DNA of 64,000 nt from Aldersonia sp. NBC_00410 (GCF_026342035.1 NZ_JAPENM010000003.1:558001-622000), one strand, 5' to 3'. Shown: positions 36,255 to 44,732, counted from the stretch's first letter. Translations and numbers: made by a program. The notes: a model not told the origin generated them from the sequence alone.

Positions 36255-36911
36255 ATGTCAGGGCAGCAGGAACGCGCGCGGCGCACGCGCGCGGCAATAG
36301 TCGAATCGGCGGCGGTCGAATTCGCGAGAAGTGGATACACCGCTGCATCGCTCAATCAGATCCTCGAACGGTCGAACGCCACCAAAGGCGCGATGTACTT
36401 TCACTTCGGTTCGAAGGAAGACCTGGCACGTGCGGTGATGCGCGACGCGATGATCCGTTACAAGCAGACCACCGACCGCTGGTTGGCTCGCACCGATCTC
36501 GAACCGCTCGAGATTCTGCACGGCATCGTGGACGAGATCGGGCTGCGCTTCCAGCTCGAAGCTGTGCTGCGGGCCGAGTACCGACTCATTGTGGAACCGG
36601 ACTTCTATGCGGATGTGCAGTCGGGCGCGGCGTCGGGCTGGGGGCAGGTCGGCAATGTCCTCGCCGAGCGCGCCAAGGAGCGCGGCGACCTCCGGCCCGA
36701 CGTGGATGTGGCGAAATTCACTCGAGTGCTCGGAGCGGCGTTGGCGGGCCAGCGCTACATGAGCGATCTGCTCGCTCGTCCCGAAGACATCAGGGAGCTC
36801 TTCGAGGAGACGCTCGAGATGATCGTCGAAGCGAGTGCGACCCCGCAGTGGTGGGCGAACTTCAAGCGCTGCGGATGGCAGGATTCTGCGCACGAAGAAG
36901 ACCTCCGCTGA
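36255..36911 (+). CDS. TetR-family regulator, gamma-butyrolactone receptor-like
   Basis: 218 residues. DNA-binding domain AAVEFARSGYTAASLNQILERSNATKGAMYFHFGSKEDLARAVM in full is about residues 17-62; the recognition helix TKGAMYFHFGSKEDLA is diagnostic of the ScbR/ArpA/BarA receptor group. The C-terminal half keeps the conserved WGQVGNVLAERAKERGDLRPDVDV. Such proteins sense gamma-butyrolactones or related signals and repress secondary-metabolite genes. No butyrolactone synthase (AfsA-like) gene is visible in the window. Another possible ligand class cannot be excluded. Confidence 0.85.
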   Translation: MSGQQERARRTRAAIVESAAVEFARSGYTAASLNQILERSNATKGAMYFHFGSKEDLARAVMRDAMIRYKQTTDRWLARTDLEPLEILHGIVDEIGLRFQLEAVLRAEYRLIVEPDFYADVQSGAASGWGQVGNVLAERAKERGDLRPDVDVAKFTRVLGAALAGQRYMSDLLARPEDIRELFEETLEMIVEASATPQWWANFKRCGWQDSAHEEDLR

Positions 36912-37025
36912 CGCATCGTTTATGAGCCTGGCCAGGCGATTTGGGAATAGTTGAACGTCTGTCCTAAGCTATCCTCGCTCCCAACGGACAGCCGTTGGGG
37001 GGAACTGGTCGGAGTAATCCGGCGG

Positions 37026-37098
37026 GCCCCCTTCGTCTAGCGGCCTAGGACGCCGCCCTTTCAAGGCGGTAGCGCGGGTTCGAATCCCGTAGGGGGTA
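37026..37098 (+). tRNA. tRNA-Glu (anticodon TTC)
   Basis: 73-nt cloverleaf: acceptor GCCCCCT/AGGGGGT with a terminal G-U pair typical of actinobacterial tRNA-Glu, anticodon stem CCGCC/GGCGG with loop CTTTCAA, T-arm CGGGTTCGAATCCCG. First of a three-tRNA array. Confidence 0.95.
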
Positions 37099-37155
37099 CG
37101 GTTGCAAGACCAGTGGCAGTACGACGCAGTAGAGAAGTAATAGGCAGTACAGCAA

Positions 37156-37229
37156 GGCCCTGTGGCGCAGTTGGTTAGCGCGCCGCCCTGTCACGGCGGA
37201 GGTCGCGGGTTCGAGTCCCGTCAGGGTCG
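37156..37229 (+). tRNA. tRNA-Asp (anticodon GTC)
   Basis: 74-nt cloverleaf: acceptor GGCCCTG/CAGGGTC, discriminator G, anticodon stem CCGCC/GGCGG with loop CTGTCAC, T-arm CGGGTTCGAGTCCCG. It lies 57 nt after tRNA-Glu. Confidence 0.95.
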
Positions 37230-37291
37230 CAAGCGATGCGACTGGCACCCAATACATGGGTGCCAGAAGTATTTTGTCGCTTCGCGGAGCT

Positions 37292-37365
37292 GGCCAGGTA
37301 GCTCAGTTGGTACGAGCGTCCGCCTGAAAAGCGGAAGGTCGCCGGTTCGATCCCGGCCCTGGCCA
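37292..37365 (+). tRNA. tRNA-Phe (anticodon GAA)
   Basis: 74-nt cloverleaf: acceptor GGCCAGG/CCTGGCC with discriminator A, anticodon stem TCCGC/GCGGA with loop CTGAAAA, T-arm CCGGTTCGATCCCGG. The following CCA (37366-37368) is genomically encoded. Confidence 0.95.
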
Positions 37366-37552
37366 CCACTATTCATGCAGGTCAAGCCCTATTTCTGTGA
37401 TCTTGATCGAGCCGACTCGGTGTCGAAACCGCGAAATATCCGCCGTATATTGGCGGACAGATCGCGGATGATTGGGTGCCGATAGGTCGCTGGCCTGGTG
37501 TCTGACTCGCTGTTAGCGAGCGGAACGTCATGACCGCGCCGTCGTCCGCTGT

Positions 37553-37735
37553 GTGGTCCGTGGCTCGTTGCAGCTCTTACTGTTCGGACCGGCCAGTTCG
37601 GGCGCTCGCGCCACCCGACCGACAAGCAGCGAAGCCGGCCGCAACCGTATCGGCCTCGTCGTCGACGACCTCGACGCCGAGATCAATCGCCTGCGCGGCG
37701 ACGAACTCGTTTCGACTGCGCGGGCCGTGCCGCGG
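37553..37735 (+). pseudogene. Remnant of a VOC/glyoxalase-family gene
   Basis: The reading frame contains SLQLLLFGPASSGARATRP and GRNRIGLVVDDLDAEINRLRGDEL, the second half of a VOC metal-binding domain (the NRIxLxVDDLDAEIxRLR strand-helix unit). There is no N-terminal half, no start with a ribosome site, and the sequence degenerates after GDEL before running into the lacI 3' end on the other strand. Probably a decayed gene left beside the tRNA array, a common integration site. The rest of the gap 37369-37682 shows no gene. Confidence 0.6.
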
Positions 37736-38735
37736 AAGTCGACTCACGGACGACTAGTTCGACTGGCAATTGCACGGATCGTGCCACGTGGCGGCCGGGG
37801 TCGCCGAGAATGTCCAGAAGCATTCGCGCTGCCTCCGCACCCATCTCGTAGTGGTCGACCGCCACGGTAGTCAACGGTGGGTAGACCAAAGCTGCGGTGG
37901 GCACATCGCTGTAGCCGACGACGCTGATCTCGTCGGGGCAGTCGATACCGCGCTCCCGGAGTTCTTTCAGGACGCCGAAGGTGACGAGGTCGTTGAATCC
38001 GATGATCGCCGTGCAGTTCGTATTCTGGACGAGTTGCGCGGTCGCGGTCCGGCCGTGTTCAGCGTCGATGTGGTCGATGGTGGTGATCAGGTTGTCGTCG
38101 ACAGCGAGTCCGTGTTCGTGCATGGCCGTCCGGTAGCCGCGCACGCGCGCAAGCGCGGTGCTGATCGTCGGTGGTCCGACGATCGTTGCGATGCGTGAAT
38201 GGCCCAGTCCGACAAGGTGGTCGATGATCAAGCGCATGCCGAGTTCGTCGTTGCTGATCACCTCGGGTTCGGACGGATCTTCGGATGCGCGAAGCAGATT
38301 CACTATCGGCGCGACTTTGGTGAAGCGTGCCGAGCCGTCGGGGTCACCGACGGTCGAGGTTGTCACGATGAGTCCGTCCACCCGACGCGCCTCGAGGTTG
38401 CGGAGGTGGGTGAGCTCCCGTTGGCGGTTGTTGTTGGTGTCGACGATGAGCGTGGAGTACCCCGCCGCCAAGGCCACATCGTCGATGCCTCGAAGCAACT
38501 GCGCGAACACCGGGACGGTCAGGTCGCCGACGATCACGCCGATGGTGAAACTGCGAGCACTGGCGAGGCTCCGGGCCATGCTGTTGGGCAGGTAGTTGAG
38601 TTGTTCGGCGGCGCTCATGACCCGGTGCAGGGTGTCCTGGCTGACCAGTTTGCGGCTGTGTTCGTTGAGCGCACGCGAAGCCGTCGCCGGATGGACATTC
38701 GCGAGCTTTGCCACGTCTTCTAATCGCGCGCGCAT
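37683..38735 (-). CDS. LacI family transcriptional regulator of the catabolic operon
   Basis: 350 residues. N-terminal LacI helix-turn-helix with hinge (LEDVAKLANVHPATASRALN then NYLPNSMARSLASARS, residues 5-63), followed by a periplasmic-binding-protein-like sensor domain (IGVIVGDLTVPVFAQLLRGID, GYSDVPTAALVYPPLTTVAVD). Divergent from the transporter-catabolic operon. Three copies of a GCRAGCGCWTGC operator lie between them. Likely a repressor released by the imported substrate or a metabolite of it. Confidence 0.93.
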   Translation of the reverse strand: MRARLEDVAKLANVHPATASRALNEHSRKLVSQDTLHRVMSAAEQLNYLPNSMARSLASARSFTIGVIVGDLTVPVFAQLLRGIDDVALAAGYSTLIVDTNNNRQRELTHLRNLEARRVDGLIVTTSTVGDPDGSARFTKVAPIVNLLRASEDPSEPEVISNDELGMRLIIDHLVGLGHSRIATIVGPPTISTALARVRGYRTAMHEHGLAVDDNLITTIDHIDAEHGRTATAQLVQNTNCTAIIGFNDLVTFGVLKELRERGIDCPDEISVVGYSDVPTAALVYPPLTTVAVDHYEMGAEAARMLLDILGDPGRHVARSVQLPVELVVRESTSAARPAQSKRVRRRAGD

Positions 38736-38798
38736 GCAGCTCCCTCAGTCATGGTTCACACCGGCTAACAAGCACACTAGACAAACTGCATCAAGAAT

Positions 38799-38810
38799 GC
38801 GAGCGCATGC
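38799..38810. promoter_or_regulatory. LacI operator O3
   Basis: GCGAGCGCATGC, matching the palindromic GCAAGCGCTTGC at 10 of 12 positions, 64 bp upstream of the lacI start. Suggests autoregulation. Confidence 0.6.
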
Positions 38811-38903
38811 ACAAGTCCGCCCTTAATCGGCGCGGCACCTCGGGTCTCGGTCGGGAAAATATAGCCCTCTAGCTGGCATTCGCCAATCGTTTCTAGGAAC
38901 GCC

Positions 38904-38948
38904 TTGACAGCAAGCGCTTGCAGAGCCACTCTGTATGCGAGCGCTTGC
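38904..38948 (+). promoter_or_regulatory. Operon promoter with LacI operators O1 and O2
   Basis: A consensus -35 TTGACA (38904-38909) is followed immediately by O1, the perfect palindrome GCAAGCGCTTGC (38910-38921), and 27 bp downstream (centre to centre) by O2, GCGAGCGCTTGC (38937-38948, one mismatch). O1 lies in the -35/-10 spacer, the classic place for LacI-family repression. The -10 is not clear (CTGTAT at 38931-38936 is possible). Confidence 0.8.
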
Positions 38949-38985
38949 AGTGATGCAAGACACACCATCGACCGAGGAGATTGAA

Positions 38986-40482
38986 GTGTCACGGACAGTT
39001 GTCGGCGACGCCCCACTGATGCGGGTCGTGGGGGTCAGCAAGACCTTCGGCGGCACCAAAGCTCTCCAGAACGTCTCCATGGCGTTCCATGGGGGCGAAG
39101 TGCATGCACTGTTGGGTGAGAACGGTGCAGGGAAGAGCACGTTGATGAAGATCATCGCCGGCGTGCACTCGGCCGACGAGGGTGAGCTGATCGGTTCCCG
39201 TGCGGGCGAGCTCGATGTCGCGATGGTCTTCCAGGAGCTTTCGGTCGTGCCGGAGATGTCGGTGCGCGAGAACATGGAGATGAGTCGGTTCGACAACAGG
39301 CGTCTGTTCGTCAACCACAAGGCGCTCGAACCGGGACTGCGGTCTGCGCTCGATGCGGCCGGTCTGGGCGATCTGGACCTGGACATGCCGGTGGAGGCCC
39401 TGCCGCTGGCGCAGCGGCAGCTGTTGGAAATCGCTCGCGGTCTGTATGCGGATGCCAAGGTGCTGATCCTCGATGAGCCCACCGCCACGTTGTCCGATGT
39501 CGAGATCGAGCGGGTCCATTCGGTCGTCCGCAGTCTGGTCCGGCAGGGACACGGCATCGTGTACATCACCCACCGGCTCGGTGAGGTGTTCACCCTTGCC
39601 GACCGGATCACGATCATGCGGTCGGGCGAGGTGGTGGCGTCAGGTCTGACCTCGAGGTTCACGATGGATGAGGTCGTGACCATGATGCTCGGCCACGAAC
39701 ACACCGCCGAGGCGGCCGAACCGGTGGAAGGTCTGCCGCCGGAATTGGAGCGACGGCAGGTCACGGTCACGGGATTGGCGGCGGCTCATCAGTTCAGCGA
39801 TGTGTCGTTCTCCGTGCGTGCCGGCGAGGTGTTGACCGTGTTCGGCCAGATCGGCTCGGGTGCCGACCAGGTCATCCGTGCGCTCGCCGGTCTTGCCCAT
39901 GTGTCGTCGGGATCGGTACACATCGATTTGGATCGGGTACATCTGAACTCCCGGCCGGCATCGCAGGCCGACGGCGTCGCGTATGTCTCCGCCGACCGGA
40001 CCGTGGAAGGCGTGTTCCTCGACTACCCAGTATCGGGCAACATCAGTTCCGGTGCGCTGGAGCGGATCTCGACTCGGGGATTACTCAGCGCCCGGCGGGA
40101 GCGGACGCTCGCGAAGCAGTACTCCACGCTGGTCGCCTTCGATGCCAAGCGCATCAACACACCTGTCGGTGCGCTCAGCGGCGGTAATCAGCAGAAGATT
40201 GCGATCGCCCGGGCGTTGGCGACATCCCCAAAGGTATTGGTACTCAACGAACCCACGCGAGGCGTCGACATCGGGGCCCGGGCCGAGATCTACAAAGTGA
40301 TCCGGTCGCTCGCGCACCAGAACGTCGCTGTCATCGTCTATTCGAGCGACATTGTCGAGTTGCGTGAGCTCGGTGATCGAGTGATCACCATGTTCCGTGG
40401 CGGCATCGTCGGCGACCGTCCCACCAGGAGCGTCGATGATGCGCAGCTCCTGTCCGAAATCCTCCATGGAGTGGCAGCATGA
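38986..40482 (+). CDS. Sugar/polyol ABC transporter ATPase (RbsA/MglA/inositol type)
   Basis: 498 residues with two ATPase domains. Domain 1 has Walker A GENGAGKSTLMKIIAG and Walker B KVLILDEPTATLSD. Domain 2 has a degenerate Walker A (VFGQIGSGADQVIRALAG, lacking the K-S/T pair) but an intact signature LSGGNQQKIAIARAL and LVLNEPTRGVDIGA. This asymmetry is normal for the CUT2 class that imports ribose, galactose, xylose or inositol. GTG at 38986 is chosen because GAGGAG lies 8 nt upstream; the in-frame ATG at 38935 lies inside operator O2. First gene of the operon. Confidence 0.93.
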   Translation: MSRTVVGDAPLMRVVGVSKTFGGTKALQNVSMAFHGGEVHALLGENGAGKSTLMKIIAGVHSADEGELIGSRAGELDVAMVFQELSVVPEMSVRENMEMSRFDNRRLFVNHKALEPGLRSALDAAGLGDLDLDMPVEALPLAQRQLLEIARGLYADAKVLILDEPTATLSDVEIERVHSVVRSLVRQGHGIVYITHRLGEVFTLADRITIMRSGEVVASGLTSRFTMDEVVTMMLGHEHTAEAAEPVEGLPPELERRQVTVTGLAAAHQFSDVSFSVRAGEVLTVFGQIGSGADQVIRALAGLAHVSSGSVHIDLDRVHLNSRPASQADGVAYVSADRTVEGVFLDYPVSGNISSGALERISTRGLLSARRERTLAKQYSTLVAFDAKRINTPVGALSGGNQQKIAIARALATSPKVLVLNEPTRGVDIGARAEIYKVIRSLAHQNVAVIVYSSDIVELRELGDRVITMFRGGIVGDRPTRSVDDAQLLSEILHGVAA

Positions 40483-41492
40483 CTTCTCAACTCAATCTGG
40501 CTCAGACTGCGGGTGTCGCGCCCACATCGACCTCTTCGCGGTCGCGACTGCGCGCCCTGCCGTCGTTGACTGGGCCGAGTGCCATCACCGCGGTGACGGC
40601 ACTGCTGTTCGTCTTCGCGTGCATTTTCGTCTCCGGTTTCGCGACCGCCAACAATCTTCGGGCGTTGCTGCTGTCGGTGTCGTTGGTCGGGATCGTCGCA
40701 GTCGGACTGAGCATGGTCACGATCGTCGGAAGAATGTTCTCGCTGTCACTGAGCGCGGTGGTGGCCACATCGGCAATCATCTTCGCGGCATCACTGCATC
40801 TGGGCCCGTGGCCGGCGATGCTGCTGGCGCTGGCGTTCGGTGCGGCGACAGGCCTGGCCCAAGGCGTACTGGTGGGCATTGCTCGCACCAACCCGATCGT
40901 CACGACGATCGCCGCGTCCGCCATCATCTTGGGGATCGCACAGCTGATCACCGGTGGACTCAACGTCATCGGCGCCGGCGACGCCTCGGTGTTCGCGACC
41001 ATGATCTTCGGTGCCATTCCCCTCGAGGCGGTCGTCTTCGTCGTGGTGGCCGGCGTGTCGGCGGCACTGCATCGCTACACGACCGCCGGCCGCGGGATGG
41101 CACTGATCGGTCTCAACGAGAAGGCCGCCGCGGTGGCCGGGCTGCGTGCGTGGCCCCGCGTCCTCGGCGCCTTCCTTGTCTCGGGCGTTCTGGCCGCGCT
41201 CGCCGGAGCGTTGTTGGCCTCGGAGTCCGGGCAGGGCAATCTCACCCTCGGCGCGAGCTACGGTTTCGACGCCATCATTGCGGTCGTCGTCGGCGGTATC
41301 AGTGTCAAGGGTGGCCGCGGCAATCCGCTCAACGCCGCGGTGGGCGCATTTCTCGTCGGATTGCTGGCCAACATGCTTGTCCTCATGGGTCTTTCATACG
41401 AAGACCAACTCATCTTCCAGGGCATCTTGGTGCTGATCGCGGTGGTCGTCACCGGCGCCACCACGAAGTCCGTAACTGCCGGAAAGCGGTGA
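40479..41492 (+). CDS. Sugar/polyol ABC transporter permease 1 (CUT2 class)
   Basis: 337 residues. Eight to ten hydrophobic helices of the BPD_transp_2 (RbsC-like) family, with NLRALLLSVSLVGIVAVGLSMVTIVG, the conserved GLNEKAAAVAGL loop and FDAIIAVVVGGISVKGGRGN near the C-terminus. Works with the second permease as a heterodimer. ATGA overlap with the ATPase stop. Substrate not identifiable from the permease. Confidence 0.92.
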   Translation: MTSQLNLAQTAGVAPTSTSSRSRLRALPSLTGPSAITAVTALLFVFACIFVSGFATANNLRALLLSVSLVGIVAVGLSMVTIVGRMFSLSLSAVVATSAIIFAASLHLGPWPAMLLALAFGAATGLAQGVLVGIARTNPIVTTIAASAIILGIAQLITGGLNVIGAGDASVFATMIFGAIPLEAVVFVVVAGVSAALHRYTTAGRGMALIGLNEKAAAVAGLRAWPRVLGAFLVSGVLAALAGALLASESGQGNLTLGASYGFDAIIAVVVGGISVKGGRGNPLNAAVGAFLVGLLANMLVLMGLSYEDQLIFQGILVLIAVVVTGATTKSVTAGKR

Positions 41493-41499
41493 ACTCACC

Positions 41500-42492
41500 A
41501 TGGTGAACATCTACTGGAACATTCGGACTTGGATCGCGCTGGGTGCAGCCCTGATAGCGCTGCTGGTCACAATCGCGGTCACACCGGGATACACCAACAC
41601 AGGCAACATGTTCGCCCTCGTACAGAGCTTTTCCACTCTGGCGCTGGTGGCGTGTGGGCTGGCCGTCGTGATGATCGCCGGCGAGTTCGACCTATCGATC
41701 GCCGGCGTGCTGCCACTCGCTGGACTGATCACTGTGAAGCTTGGCCAAAGCGCGGGGATACCGGTGGGAATCATTGCTGCGCTGATCGTCTCGGCACTGA
41801 TCGGGGCGCTCAACGGGTACTTGACTTGGCGGTTCTCGGTGCCGTCACTGGCGGTGACCGTCGGCACGCTGGTAGCGACAACGGGTCTCAGTTATTGGGT
41901 CGCGGGTGGTGACGTGGTCACCATGCCCAACTACCAGTTCGGCCTATGGCTCGATAACGCCGTGGCAGGCGTCTTGTCACCGCGCAGCATCGTCGCCCTG
42001 GTCCTGATCGTTCTGATCCTTGTGCTGATGAACCGAACCTGGTTCGGCGTCACTGTCCGCGCGGTCGGCAGTGACATCAACCGCGCCCGCTTCTCCGGGC
42101 TACCGACGGGACGTGCGCTTATCAGCGTATTCGTTATCAGCGCCGTGTTCACCGGGATCGCCGGCTCCCTGCAGGCGCTGTCGCTGGCAGCAGGACAGCC
42201 CGGGAACAGCCTGAACTTCCTCCTGCAAGCCGTGACCGCTGCCATCATCGGCGGAGTTGCGCTCACCGGCGGCAAGGGACGACTCGGCGGCGTGGTGTCG
42301 GGAGCACTGCTGCTCGCGGTCTTGAGCAATGCCATGAGCTATCACGGCGCCGCCACGGCCGCCATCCAGCTGGTATCCGGCGTGATCTTGCTGGCCATCC
42401 TGCTGCTCGACGTGCCGCTGGACCGACTGGTCGGCCGCGCGCTGGAACGAGTCTCCACCACGATCGAGAAGGATGATCATGTACTTGTTTAA
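41500..42492 (+). CDS. Sugar/polyol ABC transporter permease 2 (CUT2 class)
   Basis: 330 residues. RbsC-like permease with MIAGEFDLSIAGVLPLAGL (the conserved GxxDLSxG region as GEFDLSIAG), the GSDINRARFSGLPTG coupling loop and AIIGGVALTGGKGRLGGVVSGALLL. Starts 7 nt after permease 1; its end overlaps the binding-protein start by 14-20 nt. Confidence 0.92.
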   Translation: MVNIYWNIRTWIALGAALIALLVTIAVTPGYTNTGNMFALVQSFSTLALVACGLAVVMIAGEFDLSIAGVLPLAGLITVKLGQSAGIPVGIIAALIVSALIGALNGYLTWRFSVPSLAVTVGTLVATTGLSYWVAGGDVVTMPNYQFGLWLDNAVAGVLSPRSIVALVLIVLILVLMNRTWFGVTVRAVGSDINRARFSGLPTGRALISVFVISAVFTGIAGSLQALSLAAGQPGNSLNFLLQAVTAAIIGGVALTGGKGRLGGVVSGALLLAVLSNAMSYHGAATAAIQLVSGVILLAILLLDVPLDRLVGRALERVSTTIEKDDHVLV

Positions 42493-43477
42493 CAAGATGC
42501 GTTCTCTGCTGGCACTGGTGTGCCTGGCGTTGGTCGCGACCATCGCCGTTGGGTGCAGCAACGATGCCGACGCCGCGAAGGGCACCCGCAAACAGGTTGT
42601 GCTGCTGACCGTTTCACAGACCTGCGACTACTGCGCCAAGCACACCGCAACGTTGAAGGCCGCGATGGCCGAGGCCGGGGTCGATTTGCGCGTGGTGGTC
42701 AACGAGTTCAACGCCGCCGACCAGGCCCAGCAGGTGACCCAGGCGATCAGCACCAAGCCTGATGCGATCGTGGTGTGGCCGGCCGACTCCCGCGCGATCA
42801 TCCCGTCACTTGTCCGCATCAAGCGGGCGGGGATTCCGGCAGTCGTCACCAACTCCTATCCGCAGACCGAGGACACCAGTCTGTGGAAGGCATACACCGG
42901 CCCGAACGACATCGCCAACGGTCAAGCCGCCGCCCGCGCGATGGTCGCCGGGTTCGCGGGCAAAGGATACGGCGACTCGGGCAACATCGTCGCGCTCGTC
43001 GGACCGCCCGGCGCACCACCAACCATCGACCGGCTGAAGGGCTTCGAGGACGAGATGGCCAAGCTGGCTCCGGGCATCAAGGTCGTCGGTAGCCAGCCGG
43101 GGAACTGGGATCAGACCATCTCCACGTCGGCGGCGGCGACGCTGTTCACCCAGACTCGCGACGACGACATCAAAGGCATGTACTCCGAAGCGGACAACAT
43201 GATGGCCGGCGCCCTCGTGGCCGCACAGCGACAGGGTATCGATCCCTCGAAGCTGGTGATGGTCGGGCACAACTGCTCGATCGAGGGATACACGAACATC
43301 AACGCGGGCGCCCAGTACGCGTCGGTGCTGCAAAGCCCCATCGAGGACGCCGACCTGGCTGCACACGCCACCGAGGACATCCTCGCCGGCAAGGACGTCG
43401 AGAACGTGCAGTACCTGGTTCCGCGGCCGATCACCAAGGACAACGTCAGTGACTGCAACCAAGCAGTCGGGAAGTGA
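42473..43477 (+). CDS. Substrate-binding lipoprotein of the ABC importer
   Basis: 334 residues (or 332 from the ATG at 42479). Lipoprotein signal with lipobox IAVGC (Cys28). Peripla_BP_4 fold, as in ribose- and inositol-binding proteins (TQAISTKPDAIVVWPADSRAI, RIKRAGIPAVVTNSYP, GQAAARAMVAGFAGKG). Odd feature: a CxxC motif (QTCDYCAKH, about residues 44-52) where the first strand-helix usually binds sugar, plus Cys in GHNCSIEGY and VSDCNQ. Overlaps permease 2 and, by GTGA, the next SDR gene. Confidence 0.92.
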   Translation: MIMYLFNKMRSLLALVCLALVATIAVGCSNDADAAKGTRKQVVLLTVSQTCDYCAKHTATLKAAMAEAGVDLRVVVNEFNAADQAQQVTQAISTKPDAIVVWPADSRAIIPSLVRIKRAGIPAVVTNSYPQTEDTSLWKAYTGPNDIANGQAAARAMVAGFAGKGYGDSGNIVALVGPPGAPPTIDRLKGFEDEMAKLAPGIKVVGSQPGNWDQTISTSAAATLFTQTRDDDIKGMYSEADNMMAGALVAAQRQGIDPSKLVMVGHNCSIEGYTNINAGAQYASVLQSPIEDADLAAHATEDILAGKDVENVQYLVPRPITKDNVSDCNQAVGK

Positions 43478-44268
43478 GCCTCACCGCCATGAGCAAGTGG
43501 ACAATCGACCTGCCCGACACCGTGGTAGTCAGCGGCGCCGCCAGCGGGCTCGGACTCGAGATCAGCCGGCAACTCCTCGAATGCGAGGTTGATGTCGTCG
43601 GCGTGGATCTCGGTGCACCGGAACTTGATTCGCATGACGGCTATCAACACGTGCAAGGCAGCGTCAATACCCCCGAAACGTGGGAGAAGGTGCGCACCGC
43701 ACTCGACCTGTCACGCAGCCTCGGCTACGTCGGTTCCGCGGCGGTACTCAAGGTCGGTACGCTCCTCGACGAGGACCTCAGCATCTGGCGCGACAGCTGG
43801 GAAGTCAACGTCCTCGGCAACGTCCTCGCACTGCGCACATTGTTGCCGGTGATGGTCGAGGCGCCGCAAGCGTCCGTGGTCGCGGTCAGCAGCATCGATG
43901 CCGACTTCGGTGAACAGCAACTGGCCGCCTACGCGTCGAGCAAGGCGGCGATAAGCGCAGCGATGCGCACGCTGGCACTCGACTACGCCCGCACCGGCGT
44001 TCAGTTCAATGTGCTGGCTCCCGGACCGATGCGGGCGGGGTTGTTCGAACGCCATCTCGCATCGGCCGACAATCCGAAAAAGTTCCTGGCCACCCGCGAA
44101 GCCCGCCAGCCCCGCGGCCGGATCACCGGGGTCGACGAAGTAGCACGTGCGGCGCTGTTCCTACTCAGCCCGGCTTCCTCGGCGCTGTTGGGAACCACGG
44201 TGACCGCCGACGGTGGCTTGACGACTGGTTTCGATTTCCGTACCGGCGCCGAGGGATCGTCGGCCTGA
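43474..44268 (+). CDS. SDR family dehydrogenase 1
   Basis: 264 residues. Rossmann motif SGAASGLGLEI (about residues 20-30), acidic D after strand 2 (VVGVDLG) suggesting NAD preference, catalytic Ser in VSSIDADFG and YASSK (Tyr and Lys of YxxxK). The usual NNAG stabilising motif is replaced by LGYVGSAAVL, which is atypical. Probably oxidises an alcohol of the imported substrate or reduces an intermediate. GTGA overlap with the binding-protein gene; cotranscribed. Confidence 0.9.
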   Translation: MSLTAMSKWTIDLPDTVVVSGAASGLGLEISRQLLECEVDVVGVDLGAPELDSHDGYQHVQGSVNTPETWEKVRTALDLSRSLGYVGSAAVLKVGTLLDEDLSIWRDSWEVNVLGNVLALRTLLPVMVEAPQASVVAVSSIDADFGEQQLAAYASSKAAISAAMRTLALDYARTGVQFNVLAPGPMRAGLFERHLASADNPKKFLATREARQPRGRITGVDEVARAALFLLSPASSALLGTTVTADGGLTTGFDFRTGAEGSSA

Positions 44269-44327
44269 CGGGGTTACGACGCACCGACCGACCGCCCGGC
44301 ATGCCGTTTCGACAGGAGAACAGAGAC

Positions 44328-44732
44328 ATGAGCAACACCATCACCAACCGCGGCACCGACTACGACAGCCTGGTCGCCAGCGAGGACGCGCGGTATGCGG
44401 CCGCGCTGGCGGCGGACGCCGACGCCTTCCGCCGGATCGCCCATCGGGATCTGACGTATGCCCACTCCGACGGAAGCCGAGACACCCTCGACGAGTACCT
44501 GGCCAAACTGACCAGCCGCACTCTGGACTACCACACCATCGATCATCCGATCACCGATGTGGTGATCACCGGAGACACCGCCGTCGTGATCGGGCGAATG
44601 CGATCGGAACTGACCGTCGCAGGGCGGGACAAGACGATCGACAACACCTGCATCGCAGTGTGGGTCCGAAACGATGACCGGTGGCTGTTGCTCGCATATC
44701 AACCCACGCCGCGTATCGGAGATACGAAATGA
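44328..44732 (+). CDS. NTF2-like (SnoaL/DUF4440-type) protein
   Basis: 134 residues from ATG with AGGAG 9 nt upstream. Cone-shaped NTF2 fold: helix DSLVASEDARYAAALAADADAFRRIAHRDLTYAHSDGS in two parts, then strands ending WVRNDDRWLLLAYQPTP. This fold includes scytalone dehydratase and polyketide cyclases as well as non-enzymatic proteins. His in DLTYAHSDG and Asp/His in YHTIDHPI could form a dehydratase site. ATGA overlap with the dioxygenase gene implies a linked role; a dehydration step is a hypothesis. Confidence 0.85.
   Translation: MSNTITNRGTDYDSLVASEDARYAAALAADADAFRRIAHRDLTYAHSDGSRDTLDEYLAKLTSRTLDYHTIDHPITDVVITGDTAVVIGRMRSELTVAGRDKTIDNTCIAVWVRNDDRWLLLAYQPTPRIGDTK

Noticed and set aside
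38935-38937. ATG as start of the ABC ATPase.
   Set aside because: It runs into LacI operator O2 and the promoter; GTG at 38986 has GAGGAG and normal protein length.
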